In this document: in pieces, positions 1 through 11,044 of the stretch
How the letters are laid out: every line of letters starts with the position of its first letter
How positions within the stretch are numbered: the first letter of the stretch is position 1
Origin: Auriscalpium vulgare
Taxonomy: Eukaryota; Basidiomycota; Agaricomycetes; Russulales; Auriscalpiaceae
NCBI GenBank assembly: GCA_019915015.1
Contig: JAHBBC010000017.1
Span: 558,001-622,000, forward strand
Direction of reading: 5' to 3'
DNA: 64,000 nt
Program-made: the position numbers and the translations under genes
Notes under the pieces: model-generated
Told to the model about the DNA's origin: nothing
Database searches by the model: none
Seen by the model: only the letters and a program-made list of their open reading frames with translations

Positions 1-2282
1 CTTCTAGTCCGTCTATATGTGACATCCCACGAGATCTATCCACTTACTTGACCATTGTCTGCAGATACCGCTCTCGCTCATCCATCTGAGGCGCATACAT
101 GGTCAGAGTTCACAGCGGGTGCTCAATCAGACGCGACCAGCAGCCTCGGGCCCCGCAAGTCCAGTTGGATCTCGCCAGCGCAACCACGGCCGATCTTTCT
201 CTTTCTCATTGCCCATATTACGTGTCTCCCTACAACACGAGGTCTTCGTTTATCGGCCGCACGTTTCATTCTCCCGAATCTGTCTTCCGAGGTAGGATTT
301 GATGGACTACGCCTGCTGAGCAGCTTCATTTGAAGGCATCTCCTCCATCGCATCGTCGTCGTCCTCAATCCACGCCCGCGCGCGCGCTTCGCGCCCTGTG
401 TCGTGTTCTGGCCGAGCCCACTGCCTCGTCAGCTACCCCGTATGTCCTCTCCTGTTGCCGTCCACACGCAGAGAGATGCTGATGTGTGTCCTGCAGTACC
501 TGTCCATCCTCAATACGTGTAATTGCGGGCCGATAGAGCGCCATCTCTGCTTCCCCTGTACGTGCGCCATCTTTCACATAATCTGCCGCTCGCTGACTTT
601 CTAACGACGCAGAGGGCGGGCAACGGCTATTCGATCTCGAGCATCATGCAGGCCGAGCGTATAGCACTGCTGCACTCCGGCGAACCTGCTCAACGTTCTG
701 GGCACGCGTGCGACGGTGAAAGATGCGGCGCGGCTGAGACTCGAGCACGGCGGCGCTCATCCAATGCAAGCTGCTCGTCGATGGTACGAGTTCCTTCTTA
801 TTTCGCTATCTCTCGGCTGACCGCGTCTTTGGACTTGACGCAGGTTAGCCTTGCTCATGTGCGTCAAGAGTCAAGATTAACGCAACAGCAACAGGCTGTG
901 CGCCACGCCTTCAATACGGGACGCACCGCTGCCTGCAGCTTCCCCGGGGACACCGCTCCGACTCTCCAGCGCTTCACCTGTACCTCAGCTGAACATATAT
1001 GCGCGCCGCCCGACCTCTCGTCTCCCAGCTCCGGCTGCACCGTCCGCGGATAACGCCCTATGCCAAGCTCGCCGTGCACGAACCGAGGCGTTGGATGGAC
1101 TTCGATGGCGCGTAGCAGGGCGTGCTATCAACGTGCCTTGCCGTAGGCCGTGCCGCCACCCGACAGGTGGGGGGTTGTCGCAGCGGAATCCACCTATCAG
1201 ATGTACAGTCCGCGCGCAATCGCCACGCACAAATTGTCGCCTACCGACACTGAATACACTTCTGCGTTCTCGTCCGTCCCCCGGCATCTCCATGCGCATA
1301 CACCTGCCTCAACCTGCGCCACGTGGAGGCGCACGTCTCGTGTCACGGTCAATGTCCGTTTTGATTGAGATGCGCACGGGCGCGCGCGCATTGCGCGGTC
1401 GGTTGGATTCGGATCGCGGGGGCAACGCAAGTGGAGCTAGGAGCGGCGCGCGCGATGGAGAGGAGATCCGCGAGTAGCGAGGCGGCTGGAGGCTGGTGGC
1501 GGTAACGCGCGCGGGGACGAGCAGCACTTACAGCAGCCAACAGGATCAGCGCTACTCTGGCGAGTGCGGGTCTCATTGGGCACAGACCGGATCGGCTGGC
1601 TGGCTGGCATCAGTTACTTACACAAACGAAGTACAGTACAGCAGGACTCACTCGCGGGCGGAGTCTGCCAGGGGCTATATATCAGCGAGCACTAGTACTG
1701 GCGCGCGATCGTGGCGTGCACGCAGCACGGGAGGGCCAAAAGTGAAAGTGGGAGGATGCTTATGCGGGGTGCTCGTCGTGGATCAGATCAGTACTTGTGT
1801 AGATGGCCGTGGACTCGAGACCAGCGGATCAACAGTGCTAGTGCTAGTGAGGGCGCGAGCTCGAGCGGGATCATGCCCCGCAAGGCAAGCCGCTCGATCG
1901 TCCACCGCGCGCGACAGGTAAATAGATCAGAATAGCGGATAGATACAGTAGACGCGCAGCGGAGAGGATAGCGATGTCCTGGGCATATTGATGATACTGT
2001 GATTCGCGATCCGGGCACCGTACGCGGGCACTGAAGTGATTACTACATCACGGCACCGTCCCTCCCCTCCTGCCCTGCCCTGGAGTCTGAACGGCACGCC
2101 CTCCTCCTCCTCGGAGCGCGCGCGGCGGAGCGCGCGCAGGCACCCGCGCGTCCATACCGGGCATGGTACGAGCTGTCAGTGTCGGCAAGACGCAATATCG
2201 CGCACGTCGGGAAAGCTGGTTATTATTTGATGTTGGGGGGCTGCGCGTGCGGGAGTCGGGACGGGCGGGCCATGGCGCAAAC

Positions 2283-2332
2283 GGACGGTAGACGGTGGAC
2301 GGTGGATGGTGGATGGTGGACGGTGGATGGAC
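2283..2332. repeat. Short minisatellite of GGTGGAY units
   Basis: About seven near-perfect tandem units of a 7-mer of the type GGTGGAC or GGTGGAT run through this stretch, with small variations at both ends. No function is visible. Confidence 0.75.
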
Positions 2333-2417
2333 GACGCGGGCCGGCGCACGCGCCGGCGCCTTCCGCCGCGCCCTCCTGCTAGTAGTACCAGTCTCTAGCT
2401 AGTAGCCCGGAGGCAAC

Positions 2418-2492
2418 CTGTCTGTCTGTCTGTCCGTTGGCGGGCACAGGATCCTGTGGCCGTACAGTAGCAGCAACAGCAACAGCAACAGT
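2418..2492. repeat. Simple repeats (TGTC)n and (AGCAAC)n
   Basis: A run of four TGTC units lies near 2418-2436 and a run of AGCAAC units near 2467-2492. Both are ordinary microsatellite tracts in non-coding sequence. Confidence 0.7.
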
Positions 2493-4277
2493 GACATCCT
2501 CACTAGTGCTAAATCGACTTGCGCATGGCCATTGCCGGCCCGCTACATAGTATACGTATACGCGCAGTTGCTCCTGGCCCGGGCGGGCGGGGCGCAGTGT
2601 TCACCGGACGGACTGAACAGCGGGGCACCAAACCCGGTACCGTAGACAGAGGGGTATTGTCATTGCCGCGATGTGCCAGATATACTGGTGCGGTATCCCG
2701 GAGCTAGGAAAGCGGTGGTGCGCGGGTACATGTACGTGTACTGCTGCTTCCCCGACGCGTACTATTACTTACCAACGCGCGCAGGAGGTGCCGGTGGATG
2801 CGTGCGCCACGACGCAACGCATGGACGGAGCTTGTACCTGCGCGCGGCGGCTGTACGGTCCTGCACCGCGCCGCCTGTGATTTCTTTGCCCCGTCGAGCA
2901 CGCACCACGGCGTCCAGAGCCAGACGGCGGTGTCGGTACTGTCGCGGGTGCGGAATCGATCTAGGCGCGAGCGGGTTAGCACAGCGCGGGAGCGGGACAA
3001 GACAAGACGAGTGCGATGGTGCCTGGACGTACGACGCGGGAATGCCACGCCTGTTCCCCTTGCGTGCGCGGGGGGCTTCGTGGTGCACCACGAACGCGCC
3101 GGGCGAGCACTAGCGCGGGACGCAGAATGGACATCACGCGGAGGCTAGCTACTCTCTACGCATAGCAGCGCGCATGCCGGCGGGACGACCAGCGCGGCCG
3201 GCCCGCACCGCCAGGACTGGATGCGATCTGCGACCGCGACCGGCGCGGATTTGAATATCGGGTGCGATCTGGGGTGGTCCCTGTGGGTGCGCAGGGTGGC
3301 TTTGATTGGCGTGCACACGGGCGAGGGCGGCGGGGTGGGCGTTGGGGCGGCGAGGGCGGCGCGGCGGGAGGGCGCACGACGTGGGGCTTGCGGGCAACCT
3401 AGAACTCTAAATGGGGGCCAGGCACGCGTATGTATACGGTCACGCCGCGCCCGTGCATTGGCCGATAGCGACGTCGTCGAAGCCCGCGGCGTGCGATGCG
3501 TGGAGCGGCGATTGGGCGACGCGCGCGCGATCCGCGCCCGCTGCGACGATGCTGAGCGCAATGCATGCGAAGGGCGCAGACGTGCGGCGACGCGCGGGCG
3601 AAGCGGGCATGCGGGTGCCTGACGGTCGAAGCTGGATACACGGATCCTGCTGTACGTGGGGCGGTTTGGTCCCGCGCAGGAGAGCAGCGCCCGCCGATCG
3701 GCCACAAACCGCGTCGGGCGGGCACCGGCATCGCGTACGCACGACGACGACGGATGTGTCTACGCAGCGCAGCGCAGCACCCGACTCGTCACGACCCGGA
3801 TACGTCAAGCAGGAAAATGCGAGAAAAAACACGGGGCATGCGCTCGCACGCGTGGGTAAGCAATACGGATTTATAGGGGGAGCACAGCAAGCGTAGAGCA
3901 ACACACGACGCCGATCGCGAGCACCGTAGGGCCGCCGTGATACGGTGCCTGCGCGCGCGAAGGGAGCGGGCTGCAGGGTTGGCGGGATGCAAGCGGGCCC
4001 GTCGCCGTGCGCGCTGATGGCCGCGGCGCGCCGTGCCTGGGTGCGAGGGTTAGCGGTTAGGCCTTTGCGTGGGTGGGAGCCGCGCACGCTCGTCGTCGAC
4101 GTGGCACCGCGGGCGCTCGGCGCGGGGGCGGTGCGCGGCGATCGGGATCTGGACGCTGATGCGCGGTGCGCCGCGTGGGAGATCGGCGGGGGCGCATCCG
4201 GCCGCGGCGTACGTACGCGCCAGATCGGGGCGCGCGCGCGGGATCTGCGCCGTGCGCGCGGGGCGACGCGGCCACGG

Positions 4278-4286
4278 AATAAATAC
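4278..4286 (+). promoter_or_regulatory. TATA-like element upstream of the FYVE gene
   Basis: The sequence AATAAATAC lies about 57 nt before the chosen start codon and is the only A/T-rich patch in an otherwise very GC-rich upstream region. It could be a core promoter element; there is no direct evidence of use. Confidence 0.4.
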
Positions 4287-4342
4287 CCCGGCGACTGCCC
4301 CCCGTCCCCCGCCGCCCGCGCACCCGCCCCTCCCCTCCCCCG

Positions 4343-5272
4343 ATGTCGGCCACCCTCTCCCGCGACTCCCTCGCCAGCCTCCCGTCGCCCGCCTCCAGCG
4401 CGTCGCTCCCCTCGCTCACCGACGCCGCGTCGTCGAGCTCCAGCGCGTCGCTCGCCTCGCTCGCCCCCGCCCCCGCCCCCGCCCCCGCCGACCCGCCCAA
4501 CGCGCACCTCGCCGTGCTCCTCGCGCGCCGCTTCTGGAAGCCCGACGCCGCCGCGCCCCACTGCGACACCTTCCTCTGCCGCCGCCCCTTCTCCCTCCTC
4601 GACCGCCGCCACGTACGTCCCCCGCGCCCGCCTCCGCGCCCCCGCGCACCCCGCTGACCCATCGTGCGCACGCAGCACTGCAGGAAGTGCGGCGGCGTGT
4701 TCTGCGGCGCGTGCTCGGCGCGCACGACGCTGCTGCTCGACACCACCGCGCTGCCGTTCCTCAACCCGCCGCGCGGCGTCCCGCTCGCCGCGCACGCGTC
4801 GCCCGCCGCGCCGCTCGCGCCCGCGCGCGTGTGCGACGCGTGCTTCGACCTCATCCACGCGCGCCCCGCGCCCAGCCGCCGCCGCCGCCCCGCGTCCCCG
4901 TCCTCCGCATCCCTGCACCCGTCTTCCCCGTCCTCCCCCTCCTCCTCCTCCGCCTCCACCCCGCGCCGCGCCGCCACCCCGCGCCACGCCGCCTCCCCGC
5001 GCCCCGCCACCCCGACGTCCCCCGCGCCCGCGGACGACGACGCGCTCGTCCCGCCGGACCTGCGCACGTACCCGCTGCGCCGCCCCTCGCACCTCTGCAA
5101 GGCCGCCGGCGGCGGGCGCTGGACGCCCAAGCCCGTGCTGCAGCCGCCCGTCCCCGGCCGCAAGCAGGCGTTCGAGGTCCGCATGGACGCCGCCGCCGCC
5201 GCCGCGCGCGAGCGCGAGCGCAATCCCGTCGTGCGCGATGGGGATATCATGGTGCGGAGGGTGGTGTGGTAG
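4343..5272 (+). CDS. FYVE zinc-finger domain protein
   Basis: FYVE fingers bind phosphatidylinositol 3-phosphate on endosomal and vacuolar membranes, so the likely role is endosomal membrane targeting. Two exons (4343-4612 and 4676-5272) joined by a 63 nt GT-AG intron give 288 residues. The splice restores the signature RRHHCRKCGGVFCGAC across the junction. The upstream WKPD (WxxD-type) motif at about residue 67 and the downstream VCDACFDL pair complete the finger. The N-terminus is Ser/Ala/Pro-rich. A Pro/Ser/Arg-rich linker follows the finger, and a short conserved-looking tail (KQAFEVRMDA and GDIMVRRVVW) ends the protein. The first Cys pair is spaced CDTFLC (four residues between) rather than the usual two. 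Third-position GC is extreme, which creates long antisense open frames. The start is the first ATG after the TATA-like patch. Confidence 0.88.
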
Positions 5273-6690
5273 GCGCGGGGGGAGGTGTTGGTGTTGGTGT
5301 TCGTTTTGGTTTTGGTGGTTGTTGTGCATGTCGTGTTGTTGCTGCTGCTTGCTATACCTAGTGTGCTATACCTACGTGATTTATTGTTTATAGTATGTTG
5401 CATAGTCGTGTCCGCGTAATTGACTCGGGTCTCTCGTGTCTGCTCCTGCCGGCCTGCAATCCTGCTTGCCCTCAACGTGCGCTTGCGCTGCGCGCGCTCC
5501 CGTCCCGACTCCCGACTCCCGACGCCCGCTCTTGACACCGCGTACCTCACGCACCATATAGCGTTGCCGAGGACGTGCACGACAGACACAACACTGACAG
5601 CTCGTATGCACCATGCTCTCGTATCCCAGCTCGCCGCTCCCGCAATCGTGCTGCAAATCCTATCGCGCATTCTGGAGATATCTAACTTATCAGCTAAGGA
5701 TCTATCACGGGCGCAGGGGACAATCAAGCTTCAAGGATCGAGGCCGATCGCAGTGCTGATCCGCTGCGGGCACCCACCCCACCTCATGCAGCTGCTAGAG
5801 TCTGGCTCTGATTTGATGATGTACCGACGACGCGATCTGCAGCCGCAGATGTTCCACCCGTGCCGCTATGCATGCTGGTGCTGATACCGCCGCTCCTCTC
5901 GACGGTGCATCTGATATTACTGTAGGTCAAATGCCCGCGCGAGCTGCTGGCGCTGGCGCTGGCCATGGGACGCAGATATCTCCGCTGTGAGGATCTCATT
6001 ATGTGTACGCACTTGAAATACGTCGCGCACCACCATCCTTGGCGCACCACACCGCTCCGCTCCGGTGCTTAGCTCCGGGATGATATGTACATCGCGGTAA
6101 TAAGTGCCTCGAGGTCCGCTGCAGCGCAATTCGATCTGTACGTATACCTTTCAAAACAAGTACTGCGCATGCGTCCGCTCCTCTCTTCGGGTTCTTAGCT
6201 CCGCGATATACTTATTGCGGTAATGTACATAAGATGGGTTTTGGTGCCCGCCTCGAGGTGTGCGCGCGTAAGTAGCTCCGTTGCGCGCTCGTAGGCGCTC
6301 GTCTACATACAGTACGTCCATAGCGCCGGGACCTGCAGCACTTAGCGACGCAATACTTAGTATAGTTCATTCCGGCAATGACATTGAGAATGTACGTCCA
6401 CAGGACCTGCGCCCGCTCTCCTGCGGCCCGACCCCCGACCCCCGACCCCGCCAGGGATGGAGCCTGGATGAAGGGCAGCACTTGGCTTGGCGACTCGCTC
6501 ACATGGCCATGCACACTACAATACAACAATACATACATATGTCGATTTCAATTTGCGAGGAGAATTGTGCGTGCACGGGGACCTAAGTAGCTGTCTCCCT
6601 GCGGCCCCGTACGCATCAGACGACCAGCCGGGCACTGATAAACATTTTGCCTTGGGGTGTCGTAAGGATGCGCCGCACGCGAGCAACCCA

Positions 6691-6721
6691 AGCGCTAGCG
6701 CTAGCGCTGATGCTGATGATG
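6691..6721. repeat. AGCGCT/TGATGC simple repeat
   Basis: Three AGCGCT-type hexamers run directly into GATGCT/GATGAT units. This is a simple tract without coding support. Confidence 0.6.
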
Positions 6722-7256
6722 GATAGGGCCTCGGGCTTCGCGCGTGACGGCACCCAGGCCAGCAGGTGTTGTTGTGTTGGCGGCGACACGTAACTGCACC
6801 TCGCACGCGGTTCTGCAGGCCAGGAGGCAGTAAGTAAGTACTGTAAGCTGTATGTATGTGCAGCGGGCGAATGTACTGAGTAACGTAAGTACTTATCGCA
6901 CGAGGCGCCGCGATATGAGAGGTGCATCAGACACGGCCGTGCGCAGCATCAGATATGCATATGCGGCGCATGCATTGCGCGAGGCTCCGGTGGCACCACA
7001 TATTGCATTGCGTATCCAACACAGGCAGCGTGCAGTGTCCACGGCTGGGGCCGGCGAACGCAGCACAGGGAGAGGAGGGGCTACGTGGGATGCAGGCGGT
7101 GCCGGCGCGACGTCGTGGCGGCGGGTTCAGCCTGAATCCTGCTGCCTGCATGCACCGGACCCGGGACGGGGACGGCCCGTGGCAATGTTGGCCCGACCGG
7201 AACCGTGAACGTGGCATGCAGAACAAGTTACTTAATGCCATTGAATCCCGCTGGCG

Positions 7257-7277
7257 TAGGATAGGATAGGATAGGAT
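7257..7277. repeat. (GGATA)n microsatellite
   Basis: Four consecutive GGATA-type pentamers. Not telomeric, and no function is visible. Confidence 0.7.
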
Positions 7278-10200
7278 GATGACCCGCGCGCTGTTATCTG
7301 AGTCTTTGTACGTGTAATGCGACGTCGGGCAGGGTAGGGCGGCGCACCTCGAGATCCTCGCCGAGCCCGCCGCCGGTGCTCTAGCCTCTGCCTCTGGTGC
7401 TCTCGGCCACCTCATGCAAATGCGGGGTTATTGGATTTGCAGGCTCGTCGGAGGCCGTCGACGCTCGGGAAGCAGATAGACTTTGACTGTGCAGGCGGGT
7501 AAGGCAGTCCTGCGCCGGTGGCAGGATGAGAAAGAATTCGGGATTATTATGCGCATTTTCCTCGGCGCGTCAGCGCCTTCCTATTCCCTCTTCGCTCTTC
7601 CCTTTTCCCCACTTCCCCACTTCCTCACTTCCTCATTGTACTTCATCTCTCACCACTCCACCGTCGTCACCCAGCGCGATGCGATGCAATGCAATTCAAT
7701 CCATTTTTCGTCTCGATGCACAGAGGAAGCGGAAGCCGAGACGTTACGGTTCTGATGCACACGGCCGAGGCAAATGCCCCCGACGCGTACGGTCTTCGCC
7801 TGCTGAACCTTGGCTTTCCAATTTTCAAATTCTCGCCGCCGGGGGGGCGGCGGCGCGCCTCGACCGGACGCCTGCGCACCCACACCCACAGGCACCCACC
7901 ACTGTCCACCTCACAACAAATCCCGCGATATTCTCGCGCACACGGGCCTCGCACGCTGGCGCGCACACGCATATGGGTGTCAGCGGCGCGCTGCTGCGGG
8001 CTCGAACAATCCGCCGTTCCCTGCCGCAGCAGCCTCGGCGAAACCCACCGTGCTCGGGCGTCGAACTCGAGCTCGGATGGGTCCAGGCGCGCCACAGGAT
8101 TTAAGGTGTGCGTGCTTCGTGGGTGTTCCCGAGCGCGATGCGTGCGCATCATCACCAGGGCGCAAGTGCGTGATGCCGAACTCTAAGCTTCGTGGACGCG
8201 GCTGGCCAGAGGTTTCCCCGCTCGCCGAGTACCCCGCGCCCAGCTAGACGCGTGGCTTCCAAGTTCCCTTCTGGCTGGCCTCGTTGGACAAGTGACAACA
8301 GAACGGCTATCGTACGTGTGTGGGCCAAGGTCGGCGCCGACGCGGAGACTGGCTCGTTGTCGCTTTGCTTGAAGGTGCTTCGTCGCCTTGTGTCGTGTGC
8401 AGCGCAGCAGTCAGCTAATGCAGCCGGATACATAGATGATGCTCGCGCGGTTTATCCTCGAGGCTCGCGCCAGATGTCTGCATCTTGCAATTGCATCCCA
8501 CGCGCCGTCGGCGTTCTCCGCGTGCGCGAGCTCTCTGTGCAGTGTTCCTTTTCCATCATACGTGGCCCGCTCAACACTTCATCAAGCCGCCAGCGCGCAG
8601 ACGTGCGTGCCTTGACAGCAGCCCCGCCGACCGCGGACGCGCGCCCGCACGGGTGCTGTAGAGCGTCAACGCTCCAAGCCATCAGGTTCACGCTGTGTCG
8701 ACAGTGGGAACGAACTTTGTTCCGCGCCTCGGCATGTACTTGTGCGTAAATTGCCCGTATCAGCGCGGAGGAGGGCAACGGCCCTGCTCACCTGTGTGTA
8801 TACAGGTTGATACCGGGCTGATTGCGCAGCCCGTTACGGAGCCGCCGTCGACAGGTCAGTGTATTGGTAGCGTTTGCGCGGTGCAGGAGGCGACGGCGGG
8901 TTCCGTACGGCATGTCATTTGGAATTCGAATCACCAGGGACAGCAGCGTCCTCCATACACCGTGAATTACTCACTAGCCGTTTCAGGCTCCCGTCATCTC
9001 GTACGCCCCCGTCCTTCAGAGGCTAGTAGGCAGAATTGTGGGTGTGCGTACGTTGTGCGTGATGTACATCCGGCTGGACGCTCGTCTCCTGTGTCTACTC
9101 CGCCCCGGAGTAACGCCCAGAGGGCATACCTCCGGCGCCCTACTTGGATTAATGCTCAGGTACGAGCTGCCCCCCATCCCCACTCATCCTAGCACTCACG
9201 TTTCGCTCCTTGGGCATCATGTCTGCAGGCAACCCCACCAACCACAGGCTCATATCAAGATTCTGATCACGCACGGTGGGAATCACATGCGATCAGTACT
9301 GCTGCAGCCCGGATCCGTCGTCCCTTGTCCGTGAAGCGTGCCACGTTGCCGTAGCGTGCCAGCGCACGCGCGTACGTACGTCTCTCTGCTCCTCGCCATC
9401 CCAGGAGCAACGCGTTGACCTTTCGTGCCATCCCACCATCTGTCAGGAGTGTTGTGAGGGTACGTATGTATGCCCGCCCTGGCGCCCCAGCCCGCGCCGG
9501 CAATCTCCTGCTGATCGCTCGCCACATGCGCGGGGTGCGTATCGGACGCTGTCGCCCTGGCTGCCGCGCGCGAGCCTTAATCCAAGTATGGTGAGCACCG
9601 ATCGCGCACTTTGCTGGCCCACTGCAGAGGCGGGCTGCTTATATTTTCCGACAACAGTCGCGGTTACTAGCCAGACAGACGGCCGCGCAACATTGATCGT
9701 CCGCCACGCACGTCTGTTCCGCGCGCTGCTGCTCCATCGGTCGTGCTCTCCCGCCACGCAGCGATTCCTGTATCCTGCCAACAAGCCCTCGTATCACCCC
9801 ACGGCCCCTCCATGATGGAAGACCCGCTCGAGGCGCGCGCCTGCACCGGCGATATCTGCTCCGCTGCGGTGTCAAGCGCACTCATATCCAGCGCACGATG
9901 CTCCTTGGGCCACTGGTGCGCTTCGCAGCGCTGGGCGGCGTACTTCGCGGGCGCTTTGACGCGGAATGCGCACACGCACCGCCTCCGCGAGCTCCGTTCG
10001 GCGAGATCAAGCTCAAGCTCGAGCTCGAGGCGCATGCACACGGCCGCGTCCATGCCGCACGGAATCCGGATCTCAGCCGCGCCGGCCGCGGCGTGCTGCG
10101 GGCGGTATCATGTATGTCAGTCTCCGGCGCATTTGTCCACATATGAGCGAAATCTCACTCCGAGATACATAGCAGCGGATGGCATCGCAGGTCTGATCGT

Positions 10201-11044
10201 GATGGCGCTAGCGCACCTTGTGGGTGCTTGTACTGCCTCGGATGGGGTGCTGTGCCGATCTAAAGGCTACCCTGCGTGTGTGTTTGCGGGGTCATCAGCA
10301 TCGTGATTGTGATGCTGCTCTATCTCGCGAGATAAGAGGTGTGTGTCTACGCCGTCCGCGTGTCTGACGATCTTATAACGCTCCGGGAACGTCGTAGTCT
10401 CCGCGGTCAGTGGCCTGGCTCGTCGAGGCTGCGCTGGAGCAACACACCGGATCAGAAGCTCTGTCGTGTCGGTCGGCCTGCTCAGAGGATATCCTCGTCG
10501 TATCTCCATCTGCGGCACACTGTTGTAACTGTTGTACACTGCGTTCGATCTCCCCGTGGTCTCGATAAGCCGCTCGGCACTGTCCGACTCGGCCTCGCTG
10601 CAAGCGCTGTTGCTAGGAGTCCGACCGAAGGCATTCTTGGGCAGATCACAGGCGACTCGCGAGAATGCCATTGGGCCCTAGATTTCCTTCCAGGGTCCAG
10701 CTGTTGTGGGACAGCAGCGCGCTGCGTAATCGTCAACCCTGCATGGCTGTTAGGTATGATGAAGGGTCTTCAAAAGTGGCCAAAAGCATGAACAGCGGGA
10801 CACCGATCCAGACACGTGATCCATACTTACGCGCGGGCGGCCCACCTCAACCGCGCCTCAGCAAGGCAGTGCTCCGAATCGGAAAGGTGCTGAATTATAC
10901 AGCGCGCCCGGTATCCAAGCCAACGGCCGACAGCGAGGGGACTCGAGACGGTGTGCTGGCAGAACGAACACTTAGGCTGGACTCCGACCTCAACCCGCAA
11001 CTAGCACGAGCAGACTCAGTTCTCCTGGAGCTCCTCCGGGCCTC

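Larger units (their letters stand above)
1..4342. other. GC-rich stretch without a supportable gene
   Basis: Open frames here overlap on all strands, lack recognisable domains, and are what GC-rich DNA gives by chance. I see no conserved protein motif or convincing chain of exons. The stretch includes simple repeats (listed separately). Its last part forms the upstream region of the FYVE gene. Confidence 0.6.
5273..11044. other. Long intergenic stretch, no gene recognised
   Basis: About 5.8 kb between the FYVE gene and the first F-box gene. Short open frames occur on both strands, but none shows a domain, a conserved motif or consistent splice signals. Microsatellites occur near 6691 and 7257. 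Unrecognised lineage-specific genes or non-coding transcripts cannot be excluded. Confidence 0.5.

Noticed and set aside
3440..5329. 629-codon open frame on the minus strand, and several other 430-550 codon frames around 4-5.7 kb
   Set aside because: They lie antisense or out of frame to the FYVE gene in extremely GC-rich DNA, with Arg/Gly/Ala/Pro-only composition. They are shadows of the codon bias.
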